A stretch of DNA of 32,594 bases, from positions 68,828 through 101,421 of the forward strand of contig JAGBNH010000117.1 in the NCBI GenBank assembly GCA_017634475.1, in the 5' to 3' direction. Shown here piece after piece: positions 16,175-25,553 of this stretch. A program made the position numbers and the translations under genes. Numbering within the stretch: position 1 is the first letter of the stretch; the number at the start of each line of letters is the position of its first letter. The stretch is from Eubacterium sp. GTDB taxonomy: Bacteria; Bacillota; Clostridia; Lachnospirales; Lachnospiraceae. Below the pieces are notes generated by a model, which saw only the letters and a list, made by a program, of their open reading frames with translations, had not been told where the DNA came from and made no database searches.

Positions 16175-17272
16175 ATGAGAAGAAAGCGTAAAAAAAAGAT
16201 CGCCATACAGGAAGAGGAACGTCAGATGATGGACATTCTGCCTGATGCTGCATCGGAGATCCTTACGGTGAACAAATCCAAGGGGATGACTGCGATCCTG
16301 GCAGCTTCTCAGAGTGATGAGGATCTGACGGACGGGCAGGGTACGCCCGGGGAGAAGAATCTCTACATCCTGCTTTCCAGAACAGGGACCTTCCCCTCCA
16401 AGGTGATCCGCTTCCTGAGTCATATGCCTTATGCCCATGCTTCCATCGCCTTTGATGAAAAGCTTTCGGAAATGTACAGCTTTGCCAGAAAAAAGGTGCA
16501 TTATCCTTTCTATTGCGGGCTCATCGATGAGGACATCAACAAGGGGATCTTCGGTCGGAAGAAGTCCACGAAGTGTCTTGTGCTCCGGCTTCCGGTGACG
16601 GATGAGGAATATGTCCGTGTCCATGATTCCGTGGAGAAGTTCAAGGCAGACCGGAAGAAGTACGGCTATAATTATCTTGGCGTATTTGCGGCCCGTGTGC
16701 ATATCGCCATAGAACGGCAGTATGATTATTTCTGTTCCCAGTTTGTGGATAAGGTGCTGCAGATGAGCGGCATCAATCTCTTTGGGAAGAAGCCCGGTCT
16801 GGTCACACCGGAGGATTACCGCACCAGCGACAAGCTGGAGCATTTCTACGAAGGCTTGCTTACCAATTACCGTGGCTGGCTGGACAGCTTCAATCTGTCC
16901 CCTGAGGAGAAAAACCGGCGGAAGCTGGAGAAGAACGAGATCCGGGAACAGAAGAAGCAGCAGAGAGAACAGCAGAGAGAGCAGCTGAAGGAGCACCGGG
17001 AGCAGAAGAAGGAGCTCCGGGATCAGCAGAGAGAGCTTCAGAAGGAGCTCCGGGATCAGCAGAAGGAGCTCCGGGATCAGCAGCGTGAGATGCGTGACCA
17101 GCAAAGAGAGGAAATGAAGAACGAGCAGCGGGAGCTTCGTGAGCAGCAGAAGGCCGAACATCTGGTACTGATGCAGGAGCAGCGTAAGGAGCTGAAGGAG
17201 AAGCAGGATCGGATCGATCAGAAACAGATGGAACGTCAGCAGGAACGAGACGGAAAAAGCATATTAAACTGA
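16175..17272 (+). CDS. Permuted papain-fold (YiiX/NlpC-P60-like) protein with heptad-repeat coiled-coil tail
   Basis: A 365-residue protein of unknown function. Residues about 60-235 look like a circularly permuted papain-like domain of the YiiX/YaeF/LRAT type: a His in MPYAHASIAFDEKLSEMYSF (H88) comes first and the likely nucleophile Cys in YDYFCSQFVDKVLQ (C187) later, the order expected for the permuted fold. Such enzymes are hydrolases or acyltransferases on amide or ester bonds. No signal peptide is seen; the N-terminus is MRRKRKKK, so a cytoplasmic location is likely. Residues about 250-360 are almost only Glu, Lys, Arg, Gln and Leu with seven-residue KELRDQQ repeats, predicted as a long helix or coiled coil. 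It lies between glnS (31 bp upstream) and a terminator. Confidence 0.75.
   Translation: MRRKRKKKIAIQEEERQMMDILPDAASEILTVNKSKGMTAILAASQSDEDLTDGQGTPGEKNLYILLSRTGTFPSKVIRFLSHMPYAHASIAFDEKLSEMYSFARKKVHYPFYCGLIDEDINKGIFGRKKSTKCLVLRLPVTDEEYVRVHDSVEKFKADRKKYGYNYLGVFAARVHIAIERQYDYFCSQFVDKVLQMSGINLFGKKPGLVTPEDYRTSDKLEHFYEGLLTNYRGWLDSFNLSPEEKNRRKLEKNEIREQKKQQREQQREQLKEHREQKKELRDQQRELQKELRDQQKELRDQQREMRDQQREEMKNEQRELREQQKAEHLVLMQEQRKELKEKQDRIDQKQMERQQERDGKSILN
17009..17083 (+). repeat. 21-bp heptad-coding repeats (KELRDQQ)
   Basis: Three identical 21-bp units at 17009-17029, 17042-17062 and 17063-17083, each encoding KELRDQQ (first codon AAG), with related degenerate units around them. A 21-bp period equals one coiled-coil heptad. 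Confidence 0.9.
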
Positions 17273-17282
17273 GGATAGCCAT

Positions 17283-17324
17283 CAGGCGTCATGGGCAGAA
17301 ATGCTGTGACGCCTGTTTCCTTTC
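17283..17324 (+). terminator. Intrinsic terminator before groES promoter
   Basis: CAGGCGTCA (17283-17291) pairs perfectly with TGACGCCTG (17307-17315), loop 15 nt, followed by TTTCCTTTC. It separates the 16175 gene from the groESL promoter. Confidence 0.7.
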
Positions 17325-17377
17325 GTGATAAGGGTAATCATCGGTCTTACAAATTTCAAAAAAATGAGAAAAAAGAC

Positions 17378-17405
17378 TTGATTTTTTGTGAAAATAGGGT
17401 ACAAT
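17378..17405 (+). promoter_or_regulatory. groESL promoter
   Basis: TTGATT (17378-17383), 16-bp spacer, TACAAT (17400-17405), immediately upstream of the CIRCE operator. Together they form a sigma-A heat-shock promoter that HrcA would block. Confidence 0.75.
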
Positions 17406-17415
17406 GTATTTTGTG

Positions 17416-17442
17416 TTAGCACTCAGACGATGTGAGTGCTAA
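17416..17442 (+). promoter_or_regulatory. CIRCE operator (HrcA binding site)
   Basis: Perfect consensus TTAGCACTC-N9-GAGTGCTAA. HrcA binds this inverted repeat and represses groESL until heat or misfolded protein titrates GroEL. The hrcA gene itself is not in the window. Confidence 0.97.
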
Positions 17443-17473
17443 AAATTATAAACGCAATTGGCAAGGAGGTTGA

Positions 17474-17764
<291 letters not shown>

Positions 17765-17790
17765 AGCATCTGCAGTCGTATAAAATCATT

Positions 17791-17830
17791 GTCATCCCGA
17801 GGCGTGCAGGGCGCGGCGAAGGATCCTGAC
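17791..17830 (+). repeat. Dispersed GTCATYCYGAG...GCGAAGRATCYTGA repeat, copy 1
   Basis: The groES-groEL spacer holds a 40-bp imperfect palindrome beginning GTCATCCCGAGGCG and ending GGCGAAGGATCCTGAC. It matches in its ends the two copies at 25413 and 25487. Lying within the operon, it would be transcribed and could fold in the mRNA between the two cistrons. Confidence 0.7.
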
Positions 17831-17862
17831 ATCATTATCACAGAATCAAAAGGAGACGATAA

Positions 17863-19488
<1,626 letters not shown>

Positions 19489-19505
19489 GTGATTATTCCA
19501 AGTAG

Positions 19506-19563
19506 AAAAACAGAAAAGGCCATGGGTCATGCTTGCATGAACCCATGGCCTTTTCTGTTTTTT
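19506..19563 (+). terminator. Strong groESL terminator
   Basis: Perfect 22-bp inverted arms at 19506-19527 and 19541-19562 (core GGCCATGGGT/ACCCATGGCC), plus an inner CATGC/GCATG pairing, ending in TTTTTT. The A-rich left end makes it usable in both directions. Confidence 0.95.
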
Positions 19564-19566
19564 GTA

Positions 19567-19668
19567 CTTGCGAAGCAAGAGCTGAACAAGCCGCCACGGG
19601 CAAGAGCGGCGAAGCCGCGACAGATGTGCGAAGCGCAGCTGGCCCGTGGTCGGAATGTTCAGCTCTTG
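19567..19668. repeat. Branched palindrome with three GCGAAGC mini-hairpins
   Basis: CAAGAGCTGAACA (19576-19588) pairs with TGTTCAGCTCTTG (19656-19668); inside, CCACGGGC (19594-19601) pairs with GCCCGTGG (19642-19649). The enclosed segment has GCGGC-GAA-GCCGC (19606-19618) and TGCG-AAG-CGCA (19627-19637), and CTTGC-GAA-GCAAG sits just outside (19567-19579). GCGAAGC occurs at 19570, 19609 and 19628. The result is a cloverleaf-like fold of about 100 nt. Confidence 0.85.
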
Positions 19669-19765
19669 GAATAATCACGTCACAAGCAGACGGGTTCGTC
19701 ATCGGCTTTGTTCAGTACTGTGAATAATTACGTCTTTATTTCCTATGGTTTTTCCGCCCTCGTCA

Positions 19766-19774
19766 TGCTATACT
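19766..19774 (+). promoter_or_regulatory. Extended -10 promoter for the M16C peptidase gene
   Basis: TGCTATACT at 19766-19774 is an extended -10, 45 bp before the start codon. No good -35 is seen 16-18 bp upstream. Confidence 0.5.
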
Positions 19775-19819
19775 TGATGAGTTAAAGTAAACGAACTACC
19801 CATATTTCCAGGAGGTTAT

Positions 19820-22735
19820 ATGTCAAATCTAACAGATCTTTATGAGCTTCAGCAGGAGCAGTCCCTTCCCGAGGTGGACGGAACCGGCTTCGTATATCGC
19901 CATAAGAAAACCGGCGCCAGGATCATGGTGATCCGAAATGAGGATACCAACAAGGTCTTCGCCATCGGTTTCCGGACTCCCCCCGACAATTCCAAGGGGA
20001 TCCAGCATATCATCGAGCATACCGTTCTCTGCGGATCGAAGAAGTATCCCGCAAAGGATCCCTTCGTTGAGCTGGCCAAGGGTTCTCTCAATACGTTCCT
20101 GAACGCCATGACCTATTCCGACAAGACCGTCTATCCGGTAGCGTCCTGCAATGACAAGGATTTTCATAATCTGATGGATGTCTATCTGGATGCCGTATTT
20201 CATCCCAACATTTATGACAGGGAGGAGATCTTCAAGCAGGAGGGCTGGCATTACGAGATGGCCGACCCGGAGAGTGAGCTGATCTATAACGGCGTGGTGT
20301 ATAACGAGATGAAGGGCGTTTATTCCACACCGGATTCCGTCATCTCCAGAGCCATCGGAAAGAGTCTGTTCCCGGATTCCGTATACCGGCATGATTCCGG
20401 CGGAGATCCGAAGGATATCCCGACGCTTTCCAGAGAAGAGTATCTGGATTATCACAGAACCTATTATCATCCCTCCAACAGCTACATTTATCTTTACGGA
20501 AATGTGGATATGGAGGAACAGCTGGAGTATCTGGACCGGGAATATCTGTCGGAATATGATCACCTGGATGTGGATTCGGTCATCACGCTTCAGCAGGCAC
20601 CGAAGGAGGTTATCACCGCTGAGGTACCCTTTGCGCTGGCGGAGGGGGAGGATCCGGCAGAGAACGCCTATCTCACCTTTAATGCGGTGATCGGAACCTC
20701 GCTGGATAAGAAGCTGCGGGTAGCCTTTGACGTGCTTTCCTACGTCCTTCTGGATGCGGAGGGGGCGCCGGTGACCAAGGCCATCATTGATGCGGGTCTT
20801 GCAGCGGATGTGGAAAGCTCCTATGACACCAGTATGCTGCAGCCTGTATTCTCCATCGTTGCCCATAACGCTGATGCGGATCGGAAAGAGGAATTCCGCA
20901 CTCTGCTTACGGATACATTGAAGAAGCTGGCAGAGGAAGGTCTGGACAGAACCAGTCTTCGGGCTGCGATCCGTCGTTTTGAATTCTCCCATAAGGAGGG
21001 GGATTTCGGACGCTATCCCAAGGGTCTCATGCTGGGACTGGATGCATTCGATACCTGGCTGCATGACGATGAGAAGGCGTTGGAGCTCTTCTCCATGAAT
21101 GAGGTATATGCATCCCTGACGGAGGCTGTGGATACCGGCTACTTTGAAGATCTGATCAAAACCTGGCTGCTGGACAATACACATGCGGCATTTATCACCG
21201 GCGTCCCCGAGATCGGCAGAGATATCCGTGAGAGTCAGGCTCTGACGGAGAAGCTGGCAAAGAAGAAGGCTGCTCTTTCCGAGGATGAGATCCTGACCAT
21301 CGTCCGGGATACGGAGCATTTGAAGGAATATCAGAGCGAGCCCACGCCGGCGGAGGATCTGGAGAAGATCCCGCTTCTTGCCAGAGAGGATATCGATAAG
21401 GAGGAGAGGAAGCTCTGCAACCGTTTCTCGGACATTGACGGAACGCTGCTGGTAACACATCCTTTGTTCACCAGCGGCATCGAGTATCTGGATCTCTATT
21501 TCGATCTGTCCGACCTTACCACAGAAGAGATCCAGCTTGCGGCTTTGCTGGCGGAGCTTTACAAGTCCGTTCCGACGGAAAAGTATTCTCTGGAGGAACT
21601 GACAACGGAAATGAACCTTCGTACGGGCGGTATAGCCGTTACCACAGGCTTTATCCCCAATGCGGTTCAGGACAGCGATTCACTCCGCTATATGCTGGCC
21701 CGGGTAAAAACCCTGGAGGGGGAGCTCCCCGTGGGGATCGAGCTTCTGACCGAAGTGCTGGAGCACTCCAGGATCACGGACAAGAAGCGCCTGGGAGAGA
21801 TCATTGCCGAGCTTTATTCCGGTCTCCGGTCAGATCTGCCCAGCTCCGGTCATATCACCAGCGCCCTCAGGGCAAGATCCTATATCTCCGGAACCTATCG
21901 TCTGAAGGACGAGATGGAGGGACTGGGATACTATCGCTTCATCAGCGGACTGAATTCGGATTATGAAGAGCATTACCCGGAGCTGGCCCAAAGGCTTACC
22001 CGGCTTCAGGAGAAGATCCTTTCCAGAACCAGAGTGAAGATCTCCTATACCAATAAGGATATGCCTTCGGAGGCTGTGCGTAACGCCATCAGCGGTTTCC
22101 TGGGCACCCTTTCCGACGCACCCATGGGCGAGAAGGCCGCTTACCCTGAAGCAGAAAAGAAAAATGAAGGACTGATCACCGCCGGACAGGTACAGTTTGT
22201 TGCCGGAGCCTGGGATTTTAAGAAGGATGGCCTTGACTATACAGGGGCGCTCAGTGTACTACAGGTCATTTTCTCCTATGAATACCTGTGGGTCAATGTC
22301 CGGGTGAAGGGCGGAGCATACGGCGCCATGTGTGATTTCGGCCGCGATGGCATCGCCTTCCTGACCTCCTACCGGGATCCGAACCTTACGGATACACTGG
22401 AGATCTACCGGAAAGCTGAGGAATATGTAAAGAGCTTTGACTGCTCTGACCGGGATATGCTGAAATATATCATCGGGACCATCAGTAAGCTGGATTCTCC
22501 CATGCCGCCTTCAACGGAGGGCCTTGTGAGCTTCTATGCCTATCTGAACGGTCGTACGGATGAGGACCGCCAGAAGGTAAGAGATGAGATCCTTGCCGCA
22601 GATCAGAAGGCGATACGTTCCCTTGCGCCGTATCTTGCGGGGATGAAGAAGGAAAATGCCATTGCTGTGGTAGGATCCAAGGCAAAGGTGGAGGCAGCAG
22701 GGGAGATCTTCGATACCATGGAAAATCTGCTGTAA
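19820..22735 (+). CDS. M16C-family zinc metallopeptidase (PreP/falcilysin-like)
   Basis: A 971-residue single-chain peptidase of the M16C (presequence protease) type: a double-length clamshell in which an N-terminal catalytic half is joined to an inactive C-terminal half. The inverted zinc motif HxxEH is HIIEH (residues 63-67), followed by TVLCGSKKYPAKDPF, and a downstream YNEMKGVYS segment supplies the third ligand Glu. The C-terminal half retains WVNVRVKGGAYGAMC, the substrate-binding Arg/Tyr-type segment. No signal peptide is seen, so a cytoplasmic enzyme degrading unfolded peptides is likely. A strong AGGAGG lies 5-10 bp before ATG 19820. It is followed 63 bp later by era. Confidence 0.95.
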   Translation: MSNLTDLYELQQEQSLPEVDGTGFVYRHKKTGARIMVIRNEDTNKVFAIGFRTPPDNSKGIQHIIEHTVLCGSKKYPAKDPFVELAKGSLNTFLNAMTYSDKTVYPVASCNDKDFHNLMDVYLDAVFHPNIYDREEIFKQEGWHYEMADPESELIYNGVVYNEMKGVYSTPDSVISRAIGKSLFPDSVYRHDSGGDPKDIPTLSREEYLDYHRTYYHPSNSYIYLYGNVDMEEQLEYLDREYLSEYDHLDVDSVITLQQAPKEVITAEVPFALAEGEDPAENAYLTFNAVIGTSLDKKLRVAFDVLSYVLLDAEGAPVTKAIIDAGLAADVESSYDTSMLQPVFSIVAHNADADRKEEFRTLLTDTLKKLAEEGLDRTSLRAAIRRFEFSHKEGDFGRYPKGLMLGLDAFDTWLHDDEKALELFSMNEVYASLTEAVDTGYFEDLIKTWLLDNTHAAFITGVPEIGRDIRESQALTEKLAKKKAALSEDEILTIVRDTEHLKEYQSEPTPAEDLEKIPLLAREDIDKEERKLCNRFSDIDGTLLVTHPLFTSGIEYLDLYFDLSDLTTEEIQLAALLAELYKSVPTEKYSLEELTTEMNLRTGGIAVTTGFIPNAVQDSDSLRYMLARVKTLEGELPVGIELLTEVLEHSRITDKKRLGEIIAELYSGLRSDLPSSGHITSALRARSYISGTYRLKDEMEGLGYYRFISGLNSDYEEHYPELAQRLTRLQEKILSRTRVKISYTNKDMPSEAVRNAISGFLGTLSDAPMGEKAAYPEAEKKNEGLITAGQVQFVAGAWDFKKDGLDYTGALSVLQVIFSYEYLWVNVRVKGGAYGAMCDFGRDGIAFLTSYRDPNLTDTLEIYRKAEEYVKSFDCSDRDMLKYIIGTISKLDSPMPPSTEGLVSFYAYLNGRTDEDRQKVRDEILAADQKAIRSLAPYLAGMKKENAIAVVGSKAKVEAAGEIFDTMENLL

Positions 22736-22798
22736 CGGAAGAGATGAAAGAGACGGAGCCTTCTGCAGGATCTGGAAGCAGGGCTCGAAGGAGTGAAA

Positions 22799-23707
22799 AT
22801 GTCAGATACACCTACGACAAGAAGCGGGTTTGCGGCACTGATCGGCCGGCCGAATGTGGGAAAGTCCACGTTGATGAATGCGTTGATCGGTCAGAAGATC
22901 GCTGCGGTTTCCAGCAGGGCCCAGACCACCAGAAGAAAGATCCAGACCGTATATACCGATGATCGTGGTCAGATCGTATTTCTGGATACGCCGGGAGTGA
23001 CCAGGGCGAAGAACAAGCTGGGGGATTTCATGCTGGAAACCTCCAGAAATGCAGTTGCGGAAGTGGATCTGGTGCTCTGGCTGGTGGAACCCTCCACCTT
23101 TATCGGAGCCGGAGAACAGACCATACTGGAAAAACTAAAGAGCACCAAAGTGCCGGTGATCCTTGCGGTGAATAAGATCGATACCGCAAACCAGGAGCAG
23201 GTGGAGAAAAGTATAGAAACCTATAAGAAGGAAATGGATTTCGCCGAGATCATTCCCATTTCAGCGGAAAAAAACGAGAATCTGGCGCGCCTGCTGGAGG
23301 TAATCTTCCGTCTCCTGCCCGAAGGTCCCCTGTACTTTGATCCTGATACGGTTACGGATGAACGGATGCGGGATATTGCCGCAGAACTGATCCGGGAACA
23401 GGCGCTGAAGCATCTGGATAAGGAGATCCCCCACGGGATCGCCGTGCTGGTGGACCGGTTCAGCGAACGCCCGGACGGAAGGCTTACGGATATCGACGCC
23501 ACCATCGTCTGCGAAAGAGAGTCTCATAAGGGGATCATCATCGGAAAGAAGGGGGCCATGCTCCGGACCATCGGAACCGCGGCCAGAAAAGAAATTGAAG
23601 ATATGCTTGAGCAGCAGGTGAACCTGAAGCTCTTCGTGAAGGTTCGTCCGAACTGGAGAGATAATACGATGCTGCTTAAGGAATATGGATACAATATGAA
23701 AAAGTAA
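22799..23707 (+). CDS. era: GTPase Era
   Basis: An essential GTPase (302 residues) that binds the 3' end of 16S rRNA during 30S maturation. G motifs: GRPNVGKST (16-24), DTPG with LDTPGVTRAKNKLG, NKID and ISAEKNEN. The C-terminal KH RNA-binding domain carries ESHKGIIIGKKGAMLRTIG. I choose ATG 22799, which has AAGGAG (22788-22793) five bases upstream; the in-frame GTG at 22793 overlaps that site and is unlikely. It is followed 31 bp later by recO, the usual era-recO pairing in Firmicutes. Confidence 0.97.
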   Translation: MSDTPTTRSGFAALIGRPNVGKSTLMNALIGQKIAAVSSRAQTTRRKIQTVYTDDRGQIVFLDTPGVTRAKNKLGDFMLETSRNAVAEVDLVLWLVEPSTFIGAGEQTILEKLKSTKVPVILAVNKIDTANQEQVEKSIETYKKEMDFAEIIPISAEKNENLARLLEVIFRLLPEGPLYFDPDTVTDERMRDIAAELIREQALKHLDKEIPHGIAVLVDRFSERPDGRLTDIDATIVCERESHKGIIIGKKGAMLRTIGTAARKEIEDMLEQQVNLKLFVKVRPNWRDNTMLLKEYGYNMKK

Positions 23708-23738
23708 CCTGAAACAGCAGCAGTAACAGGGAGTGTTT

Positions 23739-24497
23739 ATGACGGATCAACTGACGGAGCGCGGGATCGTGCTGTCCACATCGAATCTGGGAGAATACGA
23801 TAAACGGCTGGTGATCCTTACGGAGAATCTGGGGAAGATCACGGTCTTCGCCAACGGAGCGAGGAAACAGAACAGCCGTTTCGGCGCTGCCTCCCAGGTG
23901 TTCACCATGGGAAAATTCATGCTTTACCCGGGGCGGAATACCTATACGCTCCATGGGGCCGAGATCGAGAAATCCTTTCTTGCCCTGTCCGGGGACATGG
24001 AACAGTATGCCGCTGCCTCCTATGTCTGTGAGCTTACGGAATATTTTGCCCAGGACGGACTTCCCGGGAAGGATCTGCTGAATCTGCTGTATGTGACCTT
24101 CCAGCAGTTCCTGTCCGGGACCATGTCCCCGGATACGGTCAGGGCCGCATTTATCCTGAAGCTCCTGCACGTGGAAGGCGTGGCTCCGGACATGGAGCTG
24201 CCGGAGGGGGCGGAGCCGGATCGTTTGGAGAAACTCTGGCTGGATCCGGAGGAAGGGCATCTTACGGCTGATCCCGTGGGTGTGGGAAGACCGCTGGTCA
24301 TGAGCAGTACGGCGATCTATGCCTTTCAGTATATTTATTCCCGGCCCATTGCAGCCACCTACAGCTTTAAGATCAGCGATCGTGCATCCGATGAGCTGCT
24401 GTATCTTGCGGAGAAGCTGGTGGAGCATCATCTGGACAGGCCGCTTCGCTCCGCAAGGATCATTCAGGGGATGCGCGCATTTCGAAAAAACAGTTGA
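23739..24497 (+). CDS. recO: DNA repair protein RecO
   Basis: RecO (252 residues) helps RecR load RecA onto SSB-covered single strands and anneals DNA. The N-terminal OB fold (ERGIVLSTSNLGEYDKRLVI LTENLGKITVFANGARK) and following helical domain (ASYVCELTEYFAQDGLPGKD) are typical. The C-terminal part, where many RecO proteins have a four-Cys zinc site, has no cysteine pairs (GVAPDMELPEG then DRLEKLWLDPEEGHLTADPV). I choose ATG 23739 with AGGGAG (23728-23733); a GTG at 23733 overlaps that site. Position right after era supports the call. Confidence 0.93.
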   Translation: MTDQLTERGIVLSTSNLGEYDKRLVILTENLGKITVFANGARKQNSRFGAASQVFTMGKFMLYPGRNTYTLHGAEIEKSFLALSGDMEQYAAASYVCELTEYFAQDGLPGKDLLNLLYVTFQQFLSGTMSPDTVRAAFILKLLHVEGVAPDMELPEGAEPDRLEKLWLDPEEGHLTADPVGVGRPLVMSSTAIYAFQYIYSRPIAATYSFKISDRASDELLYLAEKLVEHHLDRPLRSARIIQGMRAFRKNS

Positions 24498-24576
24498 AAT
24501 ACGAGGGCAATGTGAGTAAAATATGGTTTGTTTATGCAGGGATAGACAGATTGAATTGAATATGGTTGAAAAGCGT

Positions 24577-25383
24577 ATGATGATCGATAAGGAAAAGAAA
24601 AATGGATGTCGTAACCGGGGGCTGCTCCGGTTTGCGGTTTTGCTCATTCTGCTGCTGGTGCTTTCCGGCTGCGGAGAAAAGGAGGTTCCCACCACGGAAG
24701 CCCCGCCTCCGGAGAAGGAATATATCGGTGACACAGCCAGGAATACCATCCGCCTCAGCGGAAACGGCAATGTACTGGAGATCGCGGTGGAAGATTATAC
24801 CGGCGTGGACTATGATATCGAGAAGCTGAAGAACTATATCCAGTCCGAGGTGGACAGCTTTAATCAGACACAGGGCGTTAATAAGGTGAATTTCCGCGAG
24901 ATCCTTAAGGAGGGAGATGTGATAAAAACGGCCATCTCCTATACGGATCTGGATGCCTTTAATGCTTTTAACAGGATGTCGATCCGTCTGGTTCCCTATG
25001 ATCCTGCGGAAGCGGACAGGATCGCAAAGGAAGAGGCGAAGAAGAAGGAAGCAGAGATAACCACCGAAGAGAACAAGCCGGCCATATCCGAGACCGAGCT
25101 TGCAGAGGCAGGCTATGATCCTTCCGAGCTGGAACAGCAGGAGATCCAGGAAACTGTGGAGCAGGAGGTCACTGCGGTATTCACGGATGAAACAGGAAAA
25201 ACCGTGGCTTCGGACGCCATCGACCCCACCCAGAACATGATGCTGATCACGGATGACAGGATCGCACTGGAGCTGGAAAGCGGAAAGCTTCTTTATACCA
25301 ATGCCCATGCTGAGCTTCGGGATGGCGCAGCCACAGCGGATGGAAGCGGAACCGCCATCATCGTTCTGTTCCTGGGGATCTGA
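24577..25383 (+). CDS. Unknown secreted lipoprotein
   Basis: A predicted lipoprotein I cannot name. A basic N-region (KKNGCRNRG) leads into a hydrophobic stretch and lipobox LVLSGC, after which a Pro/Thr/Glu linker (GEKEVPTTEAPPPEKE) tethers the mature part outside the membrane. The mature protein has an N-terminal half with DYTGVDYDIEKLKNYIQSEV and an acidic Glu/Lys-rich middle (KEEAKKKEAEITTEENK), then a C-terminal half ending GTAIIVLFLGI. The start is uncertain: ATGs at 24523, 24562, 24577 and 24580 are in frame and none has a good Shine-Dalgarno; 24577 gives a normal signal-peptide length. It lies between recO and glyQS and is followed by two dispersed repeats. Confidence 0.75.
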   Translation: MMIDKEKKNGCRNRGLLRFAVLLILLLVLSGCGEKEVPTTEAPPPEKEYIGDTARNTIRLSGNGNVLEIAVEDYTGVDYDIEKLKNYIQSEVDSFNQTQGVNKVNFREILKEGDVIKTAISYTDLDAFNAFNRMSIRLVPYDPAEADRIAKEEAKKKEAEITTEENKPAISETELAEAGYDPSELEQQEIQETVEQEVTAVFTDETGKTVASDAIDPTQNMMLITDDRIALELESGKLLYTNAHAELRDGAATADGSGTAIIVLFLGI

Positions 25384-25412
25384 CGATCGTATGTGATCAT
25401 GAAGGATCGGTT

Positions 25413-25475
25413 GTCATTCTGAGCCGCAAGGCAGGCGCGCCTTAAGCGCGTGGCCTGCGAGCGAAGAATCCTGAG
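25413..25475 (+). repeat. Dispersed GTCATTCTGAG...GCGAAGAATCCTGA repeat, copy 2
   Basis: Begins GTCATTCTGAG and ends GCGAAGAATCCTGAG, with a GC-rich inverted centre (GCAGGC ... GCCTGC) between. It shares both ends with copies at 17791 and 25487, while the middle differs in length. Confidence 0.75.
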
Positions 25476-25486
25476 ATGTTACGCCT

Positions 25487-25512
25487 GTCATTCTGAGCGA
25501 AGCGAAGAATCT
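25487..25512 (+). repeat. Dispersed repeat, copy 3 (short form)
   Basis: A 26-bp short form: GTCATTCTGAG directly followed by CGAAGCGAAGAATCT. It lies 11 bp after copy 2 and 41 bp before glyQS. The 170-bp spacer between the lipoprotein gene and glyQS is largely made of these two copies. Confidence 0.8.
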
Positions 25513-25553
25513 TAAAAGTATACATGAAATAATATAATAAGGGAGAAATCAAC

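Larger units (their letters stand above)
19489..19678. repeat. 190-bp fold-back element with 14-bp terminal inverted repeats
   Basis: GTGATTATTCCAAG (19489-19502) begins at the base after the groEL stop and is repeated in exact inversion as CTTGGAATAATCAC (19665-19678). Between them lie the groEL terminator and a branched palindrome. A near-copy of the right end, GAATAATTACGTC, recurs at 19722-19734. No coding potential, transposase or clear target-site duplication is visible. It could be a miniature inverted-repeat element or a complex transcription-end structure. Confidence 0.75.

Noticed and set aside
19489..19727. Short open frames (61-69 codons) after groEL on both strands
   Set aside because: They lie on the terminator and palindrome; translations are composition artefacts without ribosome sites.
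19829..21460. 543-codon minus-strand frame
   Set aside because: Antisense to the M16C peptidase, no family features, no ribosome site noted.
25533..25538. TATAAT as a promoter for glyQS
   Set aside because: It sits directly on the Shine-Dalgarno; a transcript from it would start too close to the ribosome site, and the -35 is poor.
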